NCBI GenBank assembly: GCA_038329965.1
Contig: JBBQNN010000006.1
Span: 1-64,000, forward strand
Direction: 5' to 3'
DNA length: 64,000 bases
DNA from: QHCA01 sp003244095
Lineage (GTDB): Bacteria; Actinomycetota; Actinomycetes; Mycobacteriales; QHCA01
In this document: positions 33,020-41,191 of the stretch, one piece after another
Numbering within the stretch: the stretch's first letter is position 1
Layout of the letters: each line of letters begins with the position of its first letter
Notes under the pieces: model-generated
Database searches by the model: none
What the model was told of the DNA's origin: nothing
The model's input: the letters and a program-made list of their open reading frames with translations, nothing else
Made by a program: the position numbers and the translations under genes

Positions 33020-36000
33020 CTATCGTGCCGTGGTCTGGTTGGACGTGATCGAGTAGGCACTCGCACCCACCGCATTGATGGCCCTGACTCGGAACCGGTA
33101 GTTCTTGCCGGCGACCAGTCCGGTGAACTTGAGGCTAATCGCTGCCGCGGAAATCGGCTTCGCCCACACGGTGCTCGACACAAAAGTCGACCCGTTGTAC
33201 TGGTCGGCAGCCACCAGATAGCCGGTGATAGCCGATCCACCATTATCCACCGGTGCTGTCCATTTCGCCGTTGCCGATATGACGGCATCTGTCGTCACGC
33301 CATTCGCGGCGCTGCCGATCGTCGGGGCCCCCGGAACGTTCACCGGGACGGCTGGGATGACCGCATTGGACAGCTCCGACGGCGGCCCGGTGCCCACGGC
33401 GTTCGTCGCGGTCACCGTCAGCTGGTAGGCCGTCCCGTTGGTCAGGGCTGTGACCGTCCCCGCAAGGGCAGACCCGCCGACATCGGCCGTCTTCGTGTTG
33501 CCTGCGCCGTCCACGGCGGTGACCGTGTACCCGGTGATCGGGGAGCCCCCGTCACTGGCCGGGGCAGTCCAACTGGCACTGGCGGAGCCGTTGCCGGCCG
33601 TGGCGGTGCCGATCGTCGCCGCGTCCGGTGCTACCGCCGCGATCGGCGCAGCACCGCCGACGAGGCAGACCGGGTTGCCCGAGCCGACGTTGGCACAGTC
33701 GGCCGGCCGCGGCAGGAACCGCTGCAGTCCCCAGACACCGATCGCGGTGAACGGCCGCCGCAGGTCGCCGTAGAAGTAGTCGCCGACCGCCCAGCTCTTG
33801 CCCCCGCCTGCGCCGCCGACCATCTCCGCGTCGAAGGTCTGGCCGGGCCCCAGTTGCTGGTTGGCGGTCTGCTCGCTCTTGGGCACCCACCTGTCCCGAG
33901 GAGCCGACCAGCCGCCGAGGCTGAACACGTGCGGCTGCTCGCTGCCCGGGGTGACCATCTCGTGGACCACCATCGGATCACCCACGTAGGCCTTCAGGAC
34001 CGGCGTCGCCGGGTCGGAGCCCCCCGTGTGGAACGTGCCGGCGCTGTCACCGCTGGGTGCGTTGGCGTAGTTGATGTTCGTACCGCCCGGTTCCGCCTTG
34101 TCGGGGTAGGGCATGAAGTCCTGCGACATCGCCGGATCGTTGTCAGCCAGCAGCAGGCTGAAGTCGCGATAGTCCTTCTGTGGCGTCGTGCCGACAGCCG
34201 GCACGTGGACGTCTACCTGGGTCCCGATGTCCACCGCCGCGCCGGTCTGGGGGTCGGTGAAGGTGGCCCCCCTCTCGGCGACGACCACGGAGCCGTACAG
34301 GCCCTTCTTCTGACTGTTCGGGGTGACTGTCACACCGTCGGGGGCGACCCCACCGGTGCCGGCCATGTCCACGACCGATGCGGTGCCGACGTAGTGCGTG
34401 TCGGCATAATAGATGTAGTCACGCGTCGCACCCGGTGCGGTGTTGTTGTCCGGGCTGTAGCCCACGTTGACACCGGAGGAGTCGGCGTTGCGGTCAAGCT
34501 TGCCGACCGCGAACGACACCGGGAAAGGCCGGCCGTTGGTCAGGCTGACCTTGACGCACTCGCCCTCCGCCACGTGCATCACGAGCGGCTCGGGCTTGAT
34601 GCTGCCGGCCTGGACCGCCGCGGCCCGGGAACTGTCGACGAAGACCGATCGAGCCGCCCCTGGCGTGTCCACCGCGCTGATGTTGAACGCGTGCGTCGGC
34701 GCATCGGTGGGACAGGGATTGCTCGGCGTGGTCACCGCCGGAAGGGTCGACGGGTTGGTGGCGGGAGTGCTCGGGAGCGAGGTCCCCGGTAGTGGCTTGA
34801 GGCTCGAAGAGCTGCCGCCCAGGACCCGGACGATGCCCCATGCGCCTTGCTGCAGCCGGCGGTCGTCGCCGTTGTAGTACAGGTAGTCACCTGGCTTGCT
34901 CCGACCGTTGGGGCCGTTGCCCTCCAGAGCGATCGTGTACTTCTCGCTCATGCCGTACAGGATGGTGTCCTGCAGGGTGCCCACGGTGGATGGACTCCCG
35001 TATCCCGGATCACCCTGTGTCTTGCCGGATGCGTCATAGCTGATCCGGTTGTCGATCGTGAACCGCTGCCCGGTGAAGTGCAGCGTGTCCATCGACGGGC
35101 CGACGTTGATCGTCCGCACCACGACCGGGTCACCGGGGTACGCGCGAGGCAACGGCGTGTTGGGGTCGCCGTACTTGTACGAGGAGAAGCGGTTGGCGGC
35201 ATCCGGGCGGTCCTTGAGCGGGGCCGCCTTGAGGTTCAAGGTGGAGTAGTCGCCCCGGTCGTTGTCGTCGATCGTCCACAGCGCCAGCTCGCGGAAGCTG
35301 CCGTTGACCTTGCCGGGCAGCAGGGCCTGGTAGTTGGGCGCGCTGGGGTCGACCTGGATGTCGGCGATGGTGCCCGACGCGATCGCCTGGCCGGTGGCCG
35401 GGTCGGTGTACTTCGAGCCGGCCGGCTCGACGATCAGCTGCCCGACCAGGCCGTGGCCCCAGCCGTGGATGCCGTCGACATGGTCGTGCCAGAAGATGTT
35501 GTCGAGCTGGGTGTCGGCGTACCACTCGTACTGGATGAACTCGAAGCCGGAGTACTGCCCGGTGGCGTGGGCGTTGGACAGCGGCGCGTCGAGCGTCACC
35601 GTCTTGTTAGCCGCGTCCACCCCGACGACCTGGTGCACCTCGATGCTCTCGGTGCCCATGCCCGTACCGATGAACGGCTGGGCGGCGGCGCCGTCGGCGG
35701 TCTTGGTCTGGAATTTCGCCACGCTGGACAGGTGCAGCACGTTGTCGCCCACCGCTGCGGGCGCGGTCAGGGTCGGGTCCTCGGCCGCATACGGCCGGAC
35801 CGAGTGCTCGTAGGCGAACCCGGTGGACACCCCGTCCGATCCCTGCACGTCGAACTGCACGTGGTGGATGTGGATGGTCGTCTTGGAGTTGCCGTCGAAC
35901 GCGCCGACGTCGGGTAGTTCATTGGTCAGCGTGATCTTGCCGCAGTCACCGACGTTCATGCGCAGCGCCAGTGGGTCGGTGCGCAGGGTGCCGGCGAGCA

Positions 36001-38584
36001 TGGCTGCCTTGTTCTGGGCCAGCACGAACAGCTTGCCCTCAGGATCGGTGACATTGCCACCGCCACCGCCGCCGCCGCCGCCACCGCCACCGCCACCGCG
36101 GACGGTGCGCAGGATGGTGACCGGAACGGCGACGATGTTGAAGTGCTTGATCGGGGTGTCGTGGCTCCCGTCAACCTGCTTGGACGGGCAGAGGCCGTCG
36201 GCGCGGTTGGCGTACGGGTCGACGGGATGCGTCGCGTCGATGACCGGTGCGGCACTGCCCCACTCGCCGAGGAACGGCGAGCCGGAGTGGCCCTTGGGAC
36301 TGAACGGCGGCCGCTTCCCGACATGGGTCCGCAGCAACGGGTACGACGGGCGGCCGTCGACCGGGTTGAACAGGATCGCCGGCCGGTCGCCCACGATCTT
36401 GTCCAGCTGGTCGCCCGGCAGCAGCCCGGGATGACCGGGCACGTCGGACGCGTCCGCCCAGGCGGTCTTGTCCTCCGGCTCGCCGAGCGCCCGGTCGCCG
36501 TTGCCACCGGCGGAGGTGTCGAACTTCCAGTCCCACACCGACGGGTCCTGGCTGGTGGCCTTGACGCCCTGCGGCGGCACCTGCTGGCGCACCCAGGAGT
36601 CGAGCTTGGCGTGGCTGTCGATGGTCTGGCCGTTGTCGAACGTGCGGTTCATCAGCTGGTCGGAGGTCACCGGCGCGGCCAGCGGGGTGCGGTCCGGCAG
36701 CGGCGCGAAGTCGGGCTGGCGGGTGTTGTAGACCCGCCAGAAGCTCCACATGCCCGACACGTAGTGCTTCGCGATGTGGCAATGGAACAGCAGGTCACCG
36801 ACGGTGTGCTGCACGCCACCGGCGCCGCCTTCGAGCTCAAGGTTGTAGGACTCGCCCGGGCCGATCGACTGCGCGTCGAGCCGGTTGGAGGCGACCTCGT
36901 TCTGCGGGTGCTTGTTCAGCCGGGTGTCGGCGTAGTTCCACGACGGGTCGGCCACCGGGTTCAACCGCCACCGGTCACCACCACCGTGCAGGTGGAAGAC
37001 GTGGAACTTCTCCCCGCTGGCGTGGCTGATCCGGAACTTCGTCGGGTCACCGATGTAGCCGCGGGGCATCGGCGTCGCCGGGTCACCGAAGGTGTAGGAG
37101 CTGTAGGCGTGCGACTTCTCCTTGCCGAAGGCCAGCAGCCGGTTGCGGAACGGCTCGGAGCGATAGCTCACCGCGAAGTGACCGGGGTTGTAGCTGCCGG
37201 TCAGGGAGTCGACCTGCGGGAGGGCGTGGTTGCTCTTGTCGTTGATCGTCTCGTTGTCGGAGCCGATCTCGTGGTGCATCAGGATGGCCTCGCGGAAAGC
37301 CGGCGTCGCGCCGGGGACGACGGTGGCCTCCCAGCCGGAGATCAGCGGCTGGCCAACGACGCTGGCATTGAGGTAGGTCGAACCAGCGGGCTCGACGTTG
37401 AACATCCCGAACAGGCCGTGGTCCACCTGCGACCGGAAGCCGGGTCCTGGGTGGATGTAGTGCGAGCCTTCCAGATTGGCATCGTTGGGAACGTAGTAGC
37501 GGTAGCTGGAGGTGTTGCCGCCGCTGACGGCCGAGTCGGCGTTCCGGCCGATCGAGTCCCCGGAGGAGGCCGTCGCGAACAACAGCCCGTCGATGTGCAG
37601 GCCGTAGCTACCGCCCGAGGCGCTGTTAGTGAAGTTGATGGTGACGCAGTCGCCCTCGTTGGCGCGGATCGACATGGGCTGGATCGGGTCGTCGCGCAGG
37701 CCGATGGAGACCTTCTGGCTGGCCTCCTCCTCGCGCACGGCCTGAAGGGCAGCCTTGGCGGTCCCTCCGGGGGCGGTCAGCAGGTTCTCCGAACGGACCC
37801 CGTTGTAGGTCGTGCTGGTGGCCACGAACATCTTGCCCTTGGGATCGTTGTCCCCGAACCGGTTGAGCGGCACCTTCACGTCGATCGCGGTGACGTCGAA
37901 CGACCGCTGGTTGGCACCCGCCGGGCACGGGGCACCGGGATCGGCAACGGCAGCCGATGCCGGCGAAGCCGCAAAGGGCATCAGGCTCAGCGTCCCGGCC
38001 GCCAGTGACACGGCAGCGATCCTGGCCGTCGGGCGGCGCCGGCCGTCGGTGCTGCCGCGTGGCCCGGTCAGTCGCGCGCGGAGTCGCGCAACGGCCGCTG
38101 TCGCACCCAGCGTGGCTGCCACCAGCGGCAGTGTCACGAGGAGCGCCAAGGCGACGTCGCGTCCGACGTTGGCGAGCACCGGCAGGTTGTTGGCCTCCGA
38201 GACGCCGAAAAGCCCCGCGTGTGCGGGGTTCGTGACGGCCAGGGCGACGGCGCCCATCGTCGCGGCGAGCATCGCGAACATGGCGCTGCTCGCGGCGACG
38301 GTGAGCCGCTGAGCCGAGATCCGGGCGGTCAGGCTGGCGGCCGCCCAGACGGCGACCAGCGCCAGCGGCAACGCGAGGCTGCCGTCCCGCAGCACCGTCG
38401 CGGCCAGCGGCGGCTGGCCGGTCGAGCCGCCGGCTGATGCCGTACGCAGCAGGACCATCCAGAGACTGCCGCCGTACGCGAGCGCGACCGCCAGCGCGAG
38501 CAGTACGGCTAGGCGCGACCGGCCGGCGGGCAGGGCCCCGGCCTCGTGGTCCGGTGGCACGAGTCTGGCTACTGGTGGCCTCAT
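33020..38584 (-). CDS. giant membrane-anchored multicopper oxidase, MnxG/MofA-like
   Basis: 1854 residues. The N-terminus has four membrane helices (about 25-175) and a fifth signal-like one (ARIAAVSLAAGTLSLMPFA) before the exported part. Copper motifs of multicopper oxidases follow: GSYGLHIDGL, SHYIHPG, FHVFHLHGGGDRWR (about 528), LLFHCHIAKHYVSGMW (about 602), TTIHIHHVQFDVQGSDG (about 904), IFWHDHVDGIHGWGHG (about 1032). The last two resemble large Mn(II)-oxidising enzymes (MnxG, MofA). A third cupredoxin unit (about 1290-1640) has lost most histidines. Two FN3 domains end the protein (...TTAR). A 14-Gly linker lies near 830. Likely oxidises metal or phenolic substrates at the surface; the substrate is inferred. 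Confidence 0.85.
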   Translation of the reverse strand: MRPPVARLVPPDHEAGALPAGRSRLAVLLALAVALAYGGSLWMVLLRTASAGGSTGQPPLAATVLRDGSLALPLALVAVWAAASLTARISAQRLTVAASSAMFAMLAATMGAVALAVTNPAHAGLFGVSEANNLPVLANVGRDVALALLVTLPLVAATLGATAAVARLRARLTGPRGSTDGRRRPTARIAAVSLAAGTLSLMPFAASPASAAVADPGAPCPAGANQRSFDVTAIDVKVPLNRFGDNDPKGKMFVATSTTYNGVRSENLLTAPGGTAKAALQAVREEEASQKVSIGLRDDPIQPMSIRANEGDCVTINFTNSASGGSYGLHIDGLLFATASSGDSIGRNADSAVSGGNTSSYRYYVPNDANLEGSHYIHPGPGFRSQVDHGLFGMFNVEPAGSTYLNASVVGQPLISGWEATVVPGATPAFREAILMHHEIGSDNETINDKSNHALPQVDSLTGSYNPGHFAVSYRSEPFRNRLLAFGKEKSHAYSSYTFGDPATPMPRGYIGDPTKFRISHASGEKFHVFHLHGGGDRWRLNPVADPSWNYADTRLNKHPQNEVASNRLDAQSIGPGESYNLELEGGAGGVQHTVGDLLFHCHIAKHYVSGMWSFWRVYNTRQPDFAPLPDRTPLAAPVTSDQLMNRTFDNGQTIDSHAKLDSWVRQQVPPQGVKATSQDPSVWDWKFDTSAGGNGDRALGEPEDKTAWADASDVPGHPGLLPGDQLDKIVGDRPAILFNPVDGRPSYPLLRTHVGKRPPFSPKGHSGSPFLGEWGSAAPVIDATHPVDPYANRADGLCPSKQVDGSHDTPIKHFNIVAVPVTILRTVRGGGGGGGGGGGGGGNVTDPEGKLFVLAQNKAAMLAGTLRTDPLALRMNVGDCGKITLTNELPDVGAFDGNSKTTIHIHHVQFDVQGSDGVSTGFAYEHSVRPYAAEDPTLTAPAAVGDNVLHLSSVAKFQTKTADGAAAQPFIGTGMGTESIEVHQVVGVDAANKTVTLDAPLSNAHATGQYSGFEFIQYEWYADTQLDNIFWHDHVDGIHGWGHGLVGQLIVEPAGSKYTDPATGQAIASGTIADIQVDPSAPNYQALLPGKVNGSFRELALWTIDDNDRGDYSTLNLKAAPLKDRPDAANRFSSYKYGDPNTPLPRAYPGDPVVVRTINVGPSMDTLHFTGQRFTIDNRISYDASGKTQGDPGYGSPSTVGTLQDTILYGMSEKYTIALEGNGPNGRSKPGDYLYYNGDDRRLQQGAWGIVRVLGGSSSSLKPLPGTSLPSTPATNPSTLPAVTTPSNPCPTDAPTHAFNISAVDTPGAARSVFVDSSRAAAVQAGSIKPEPLVMHVAEGECVKVSLTNGRPFPVSFAVGKLDRNADSSGVNVGYSPDNNTAPGATRDYIYYADTHYVGTASVVDMAGTGGVAPDGVTVTPNSQKKGLYGSVVVAERGATFTDPQTGAAVDIGTQVDVHVPAVGTTPQKDYRDFSLLLADNDPAMSQDFMPYPDKAEPGGTNINYANAPSGDSAGTFHTGGSDPATPVLKAYVGDPMVVHEMVTPGSEQPHVFSLGGWSAPRDRWVPKSEQTANQQLGPGQTFDAEMVGGAGGGKSWAVGDYFYGDLRRPFTAIGVWGLQRFLPRPADCANVGSGNPVCLVGGAAPIAAVAPDAATIGTATAGNGSASASWTAPASDGGSPITGYTVTAVDGAGNTKTADVGGSALAGTVTALTNGTAYQLTVTATNAVGTGPPSELSNAVIPAVPVNVPGAPTIGSAANGVTTDAVISATAKWTAPVDNGGSAITGYLVAADQYNGSTFVSSTVWAKPISAAAISLKFTGLVAGKNYRFRVRAINAVGASAYSITSNQTTAR
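36056..36097 (-). repeat. GGT/GGC microsatellite encoding 14 glycines
   Basis: Fourteen consecutive Gly codons (GGT and GGC alternating, then a pure GGC run of five) inside the multicopper oxidase gene, between its first and second copper units. Slippage in units of three would change linker length without breaking the frame. Confidence 0.85.
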
Positions 38585-38680
38585 TGACCTGTCCCTCTAT
38601 CTCTCGGTGATCCGCCTGATGAGTCAGCGCCGTCGAACCGCGGGAAGCGGACGCGGTGCATGCCGGAGAGATTGCGGGAC

Positions 38681-38710
38681 CGACCTTGCGGTGGCCTTCG
38701 GTCGACCTGT
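38681..38710 (-). promoter_or_regulatory. triple 11-bp-pitch direct repeat upstream of the multicopper oxidase
   Basis: Read on the minus strand: ACAGGTCG, GAAGGCCA and CAAGGTCG begin exactly 11 bp apart, about 97-127 bp before the oxidase start. The first matches the AACAGGTCG repeats at 18128-18147. The layout fits SARP operators; the SARP gene ends 49 bp further upstream. No other gene in 38585-38758. Confidence 0.45.
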
Positions 38711-38758
38711 CGTCGGGGACTATTCGGACTTCCACCGTTGGTGCAGAAGCGCGACCGT

Positions 38759-40816
38759 TCAGCGTCCGGCGCTCGACCGAAATTCGCTCATGAGGACCGC
38801 CGGGGGTGGCGCCACGTCGGTGGCGCGAGCTACGGGCTGGCTCACGGGCTGCCGCGGGGACGGCCCGTCGGTGGAGCGGCGGGCCGGCCGGCTGACCAGC
38901 GGCGGGCCCTGGACGTCGGTCGCGCGCCGTCTCGGCTGGCCATCCTTGAGGGTCTCTGCGTGCAGGTTGATGATGAATCGGCGCGCCGGCGACAGGGTTT
39001 GCGCCAGTATGTGGACGACCCCGGGGTGCCGGAAGGCGAATGCCTGTCCGACGGTGATCAGGAGGCGCTCTTCGACCAGCCGGTCCAGCTCCTCGGCGAT
39101 GCCGTGCAAGTCGGTGCCCACGAGGCTGGCGAGCAGCTTGGGTTCGACCGGCTGGTCGAGTACGGAAGCCACCGACAGCAGGCGATAGGCCTGCGGGCCC
39201 AGATCCCAGCAACGAGTGAGAACCCACTCGCGCAGGTCGGCCGGAAAGGTCTCGGTCAGGTCCCGCCGCCGGGCCTCCAGGTAGCCGGCCACGAAAACCG
39301 GGTGGCCGCCGGTCGCGGTGTAGAGATCGTCATCGCCGAACTCGGACAGCTCGGCCGGCTCGAGCACGTCGAGATCGATGCGGAGATCAGGTCGCAACGA
39401 ACGCACTGCCTCGCGCTGCATGCCGGCCCGGTCGCAGGTCATGATCACCGCAATCGGGAGCGTCGGGCACCGCCGCCGCAGATATCCCAGGGTGGTCAGC
39501 GTGTCGGCGTCGGCCCATTGCACATCGTCCAGCACGAGGATCGCCGGAGCCGCTGCTGCCAGTCCTGACGCAAGCTGCTCCATCGCGCGCATCCGGGCAA
39601 ACTCGTCGAACGGCCGGTCTTGCTCGGATCGAACCAACAATTCGTCCAGGACCGGCAGCCCCTCGTCCGACCCACTGTCGAACATCGGCCGCAGCGCCAT
39701 CGACAACGCCAGATAGGGCAAGCCCTGCTCGAGATCCGAACACCGGTTGGCGCCCACTGCCACTCCGGCCGCGCCGGCAACCCTGTCCACGAGCCGGGTC
39801 TTGCCGATTCCCCGCTCCCCGGTCACCAACACCAGGGTGAATCGGCCGCCCAGCGCCGCCGCCACCGCCGACTCCAACTCAGCGAGTTCGGCCTTGCGGC
39901 CCACAAAGGGAACTCCGGCCGGCACATCGACACTGCCGGCCTGCGCAGCGGAACCCGATCCCAGCGCCGTCCCCGGCTTGCGCGGCGGCACGTTGGCGGT
40001 CTCCGGCAACCGTGGCAGCAGCGCCGCCACATCCTCGTGCCGCAGGATCGCGAGGTGCAGGGCCACCGTCTGACCCAACGGGTCGACGCCCAACTCGTCG
40101 GCCAACAAGCGCCGGCAGCGGTCGAAGGCCGCCAGGGCCTCCTCCTGTCGCCACAGTGAGTAGTAGGCGGTCATCAGCACCTGGTAGCCGGCCTCCGCCA
40201 GCGGCGCCAGCGCCACGGCGCGCTCGGCCAGCGTCAGCGCCGCGGCCGCCTCCCCCGTCAGCAACGACAACCGGCCCGCGTCGATCAGCACCTGCACCAG
40301 ACGCTGCTGATACAGCGTCCGAAGATCCTCGGCCCACTCTGAATACGGTTCGTCCTCCAGAGCAGGCCCGCGGACCAGGCCCAGCGCCCGATTGAGCGTG
40401 GCCAGGGCCGCGGCCGGCTCGGCGCCCACGGCCGCCGCTACCAGGCCGTCGAACACGTCCAGATCCACCTCCACCTGCGACACGTCCAGCCGGTAGCCGC
40501 CGGGCTCGGTCACGACCACCGAGCCGGACGCCCGGCCGCCGGGCTGCAGAGTTCGGCGCAACACAGAAATGTAGGTTTCGAGCGTGGCCACATGATTCTG
40601 TGGCAGCGCTTCACCCCAGAGGAGGTCCGCGAGCCGGGACTTCGACACGGCGTGGCCGCGCTCCGTCACGAGAATCTGCAGGACTTGCTTCGGTTTCAAA
40701 CCCGGAAAGTCTCGACCAGCCAAAATGGCGGAGCCCGAAGACACCCGCAACTGGCCGAACACGTCAATGTGCAAACGAATCTCCCCAGGTCGCGCCCACC
40801 CGGAGCGACTCCCCAT
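38759..40816 (-). CDS. SARP/BTAD transcriptional regulator with ATPase domain
   Basis: 685 residues. The N-terminal winged helix of OmpR type (about 15-110: LKPKQVLQILVTERGHAVSK, LADLLWGEALPQNH) and bacterial transcriptional activation domain (about 115-260) define a SARP. An AAA/STAND-type ATPase follows (Walker A GERGIGKTRL at about 335; LVLDDVQWADADTL at about 425) up to a helical region. It is shorter than AfsR, lacking the long C-terminal TPR region. SARPs activate nearby genes by binding direct repeats; candidate sites lie upstream of the oxidase operon and of 18197. The tail (about 630-685) is Pro/Arg-rich and disordered. Confidence 0.88.
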   Translation of the reverse strand: MGSRSGWARPGEIRLHIDVFGQLRVSSGSAILAGRDFPGLKPKQVLQILVTERGHAVSKSRLADLLWGEALPQNHVATLETYISVLRRTLQPGGRASGSVVVTEPGGYRLDVSQVEVDLDVFDGLVAAAVGAEPAAALATLNRALGLVRGPALEDEPYSEWAEDLRTLYQQRLVQVLIDAGRLSLLTGEAAAALTLAERAVALAPLAEAGYQVLMTAYYSLWRQEEALAAFDRCRRLLADELGVDPLGQTVALHLAILRHEDVAALLPRLPETANVPPRKPGTALGSGSAAQAGSVDVPAGVPFVGRKAELAELESAVAAALGGRFTLVLVTGERGIGKTRLVDRVAGAAGVAVGANRCSDLEQGLPYLALSMALRPMFDSGSDEGLPVLDELLVRSEQDRPFDEFARMRAMEQLASGLAAAAPAILVLDDVQWADADTLTTLGYLRRRCPTLPIAVIMTCDRAGMQREAVRSLRPDLRIDLDVLEPAELSEFGDDDLYTATGGHPVFVAGYLEARRRDLTETFPADLREWVLTRCWDLGPQAYRLLSVASVLDQPVEPKLLASLVGTDLHGIAEELDRLVEERLLITVGQAFAFRHPGVVHILAQTLSPARRFIINLHAETLKDGQPRRRATDVQGPPLVSRPARRSTDGPSPRQPVSQPVARATDVAPPPAVLMSEFRSSAGR

Positions 40817-41191
40817 TGAAGCCTCGTATCCCCGGATAACGCCAGAACCGAAAGGGCACTTCTGGGCGTGCCCAACGACCTATTGACAAGTCTTGACCTA
40901 TACGCCCAGTTTCCCTTCGTCACTATGAGTAGGTCGCCGGAGCCGCTTGGTACGGCACCCGCACGCGCACACCGCACCCTTCTCGTCGGTCGGGCCGCAA
41001 CAGGGCTGAAAGGTTTCCGAGAGTGGCTTTGCCGACAGTCGGGCGGCAGGTACCGGGCAACGGCACGAAGGTCGTAGGACCGTTCCGACCAGCGTGGGAC
41101 ACCATTGTCCCGAAAGGCCACGAAGTCACCCGCCGCCGACGATGATGAAGGAGCGACCAGACGTGGCGCAGGCAGTGAGGGGGCACGGCTT
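40817..41191. promoter_or_regulatory. divergent regulatory region between the SARP and phosphatase genes
   Basis: About 290-375 bp, depending on the phosphatase start, without a convincing gene. It contains an inverted repeat GGGCAC-N8-GTGCCC (40854-40873) and a direct repeat TTGAC-N5-TTGAC (40883-40897, 10-bp pitch) overlapping CTATAC. Promoters for both divergent genes should lie here. Confidence 0.35.

Noticed and set aside
32645..34792. 715-codon plus-strand ORF across the lipoprotein and the 3' end of the oxidase
   Set aside because: Crosses two genes on the other strand that have a lipobox and FN3/copper motifs; its own sequence has no recognisable domain.
36056..36097. Possible CRISPR or minisatellite array
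   Set aside because: Only an in-frame Gly codon run; there are no spacers.
36143..38008. 621-codon plus-strand ORF opposite the multicopper oxidase
   Set aside because: Val/Gly/Arg-rich mirror of the histidine-rich oxidase; no RBS or motif.
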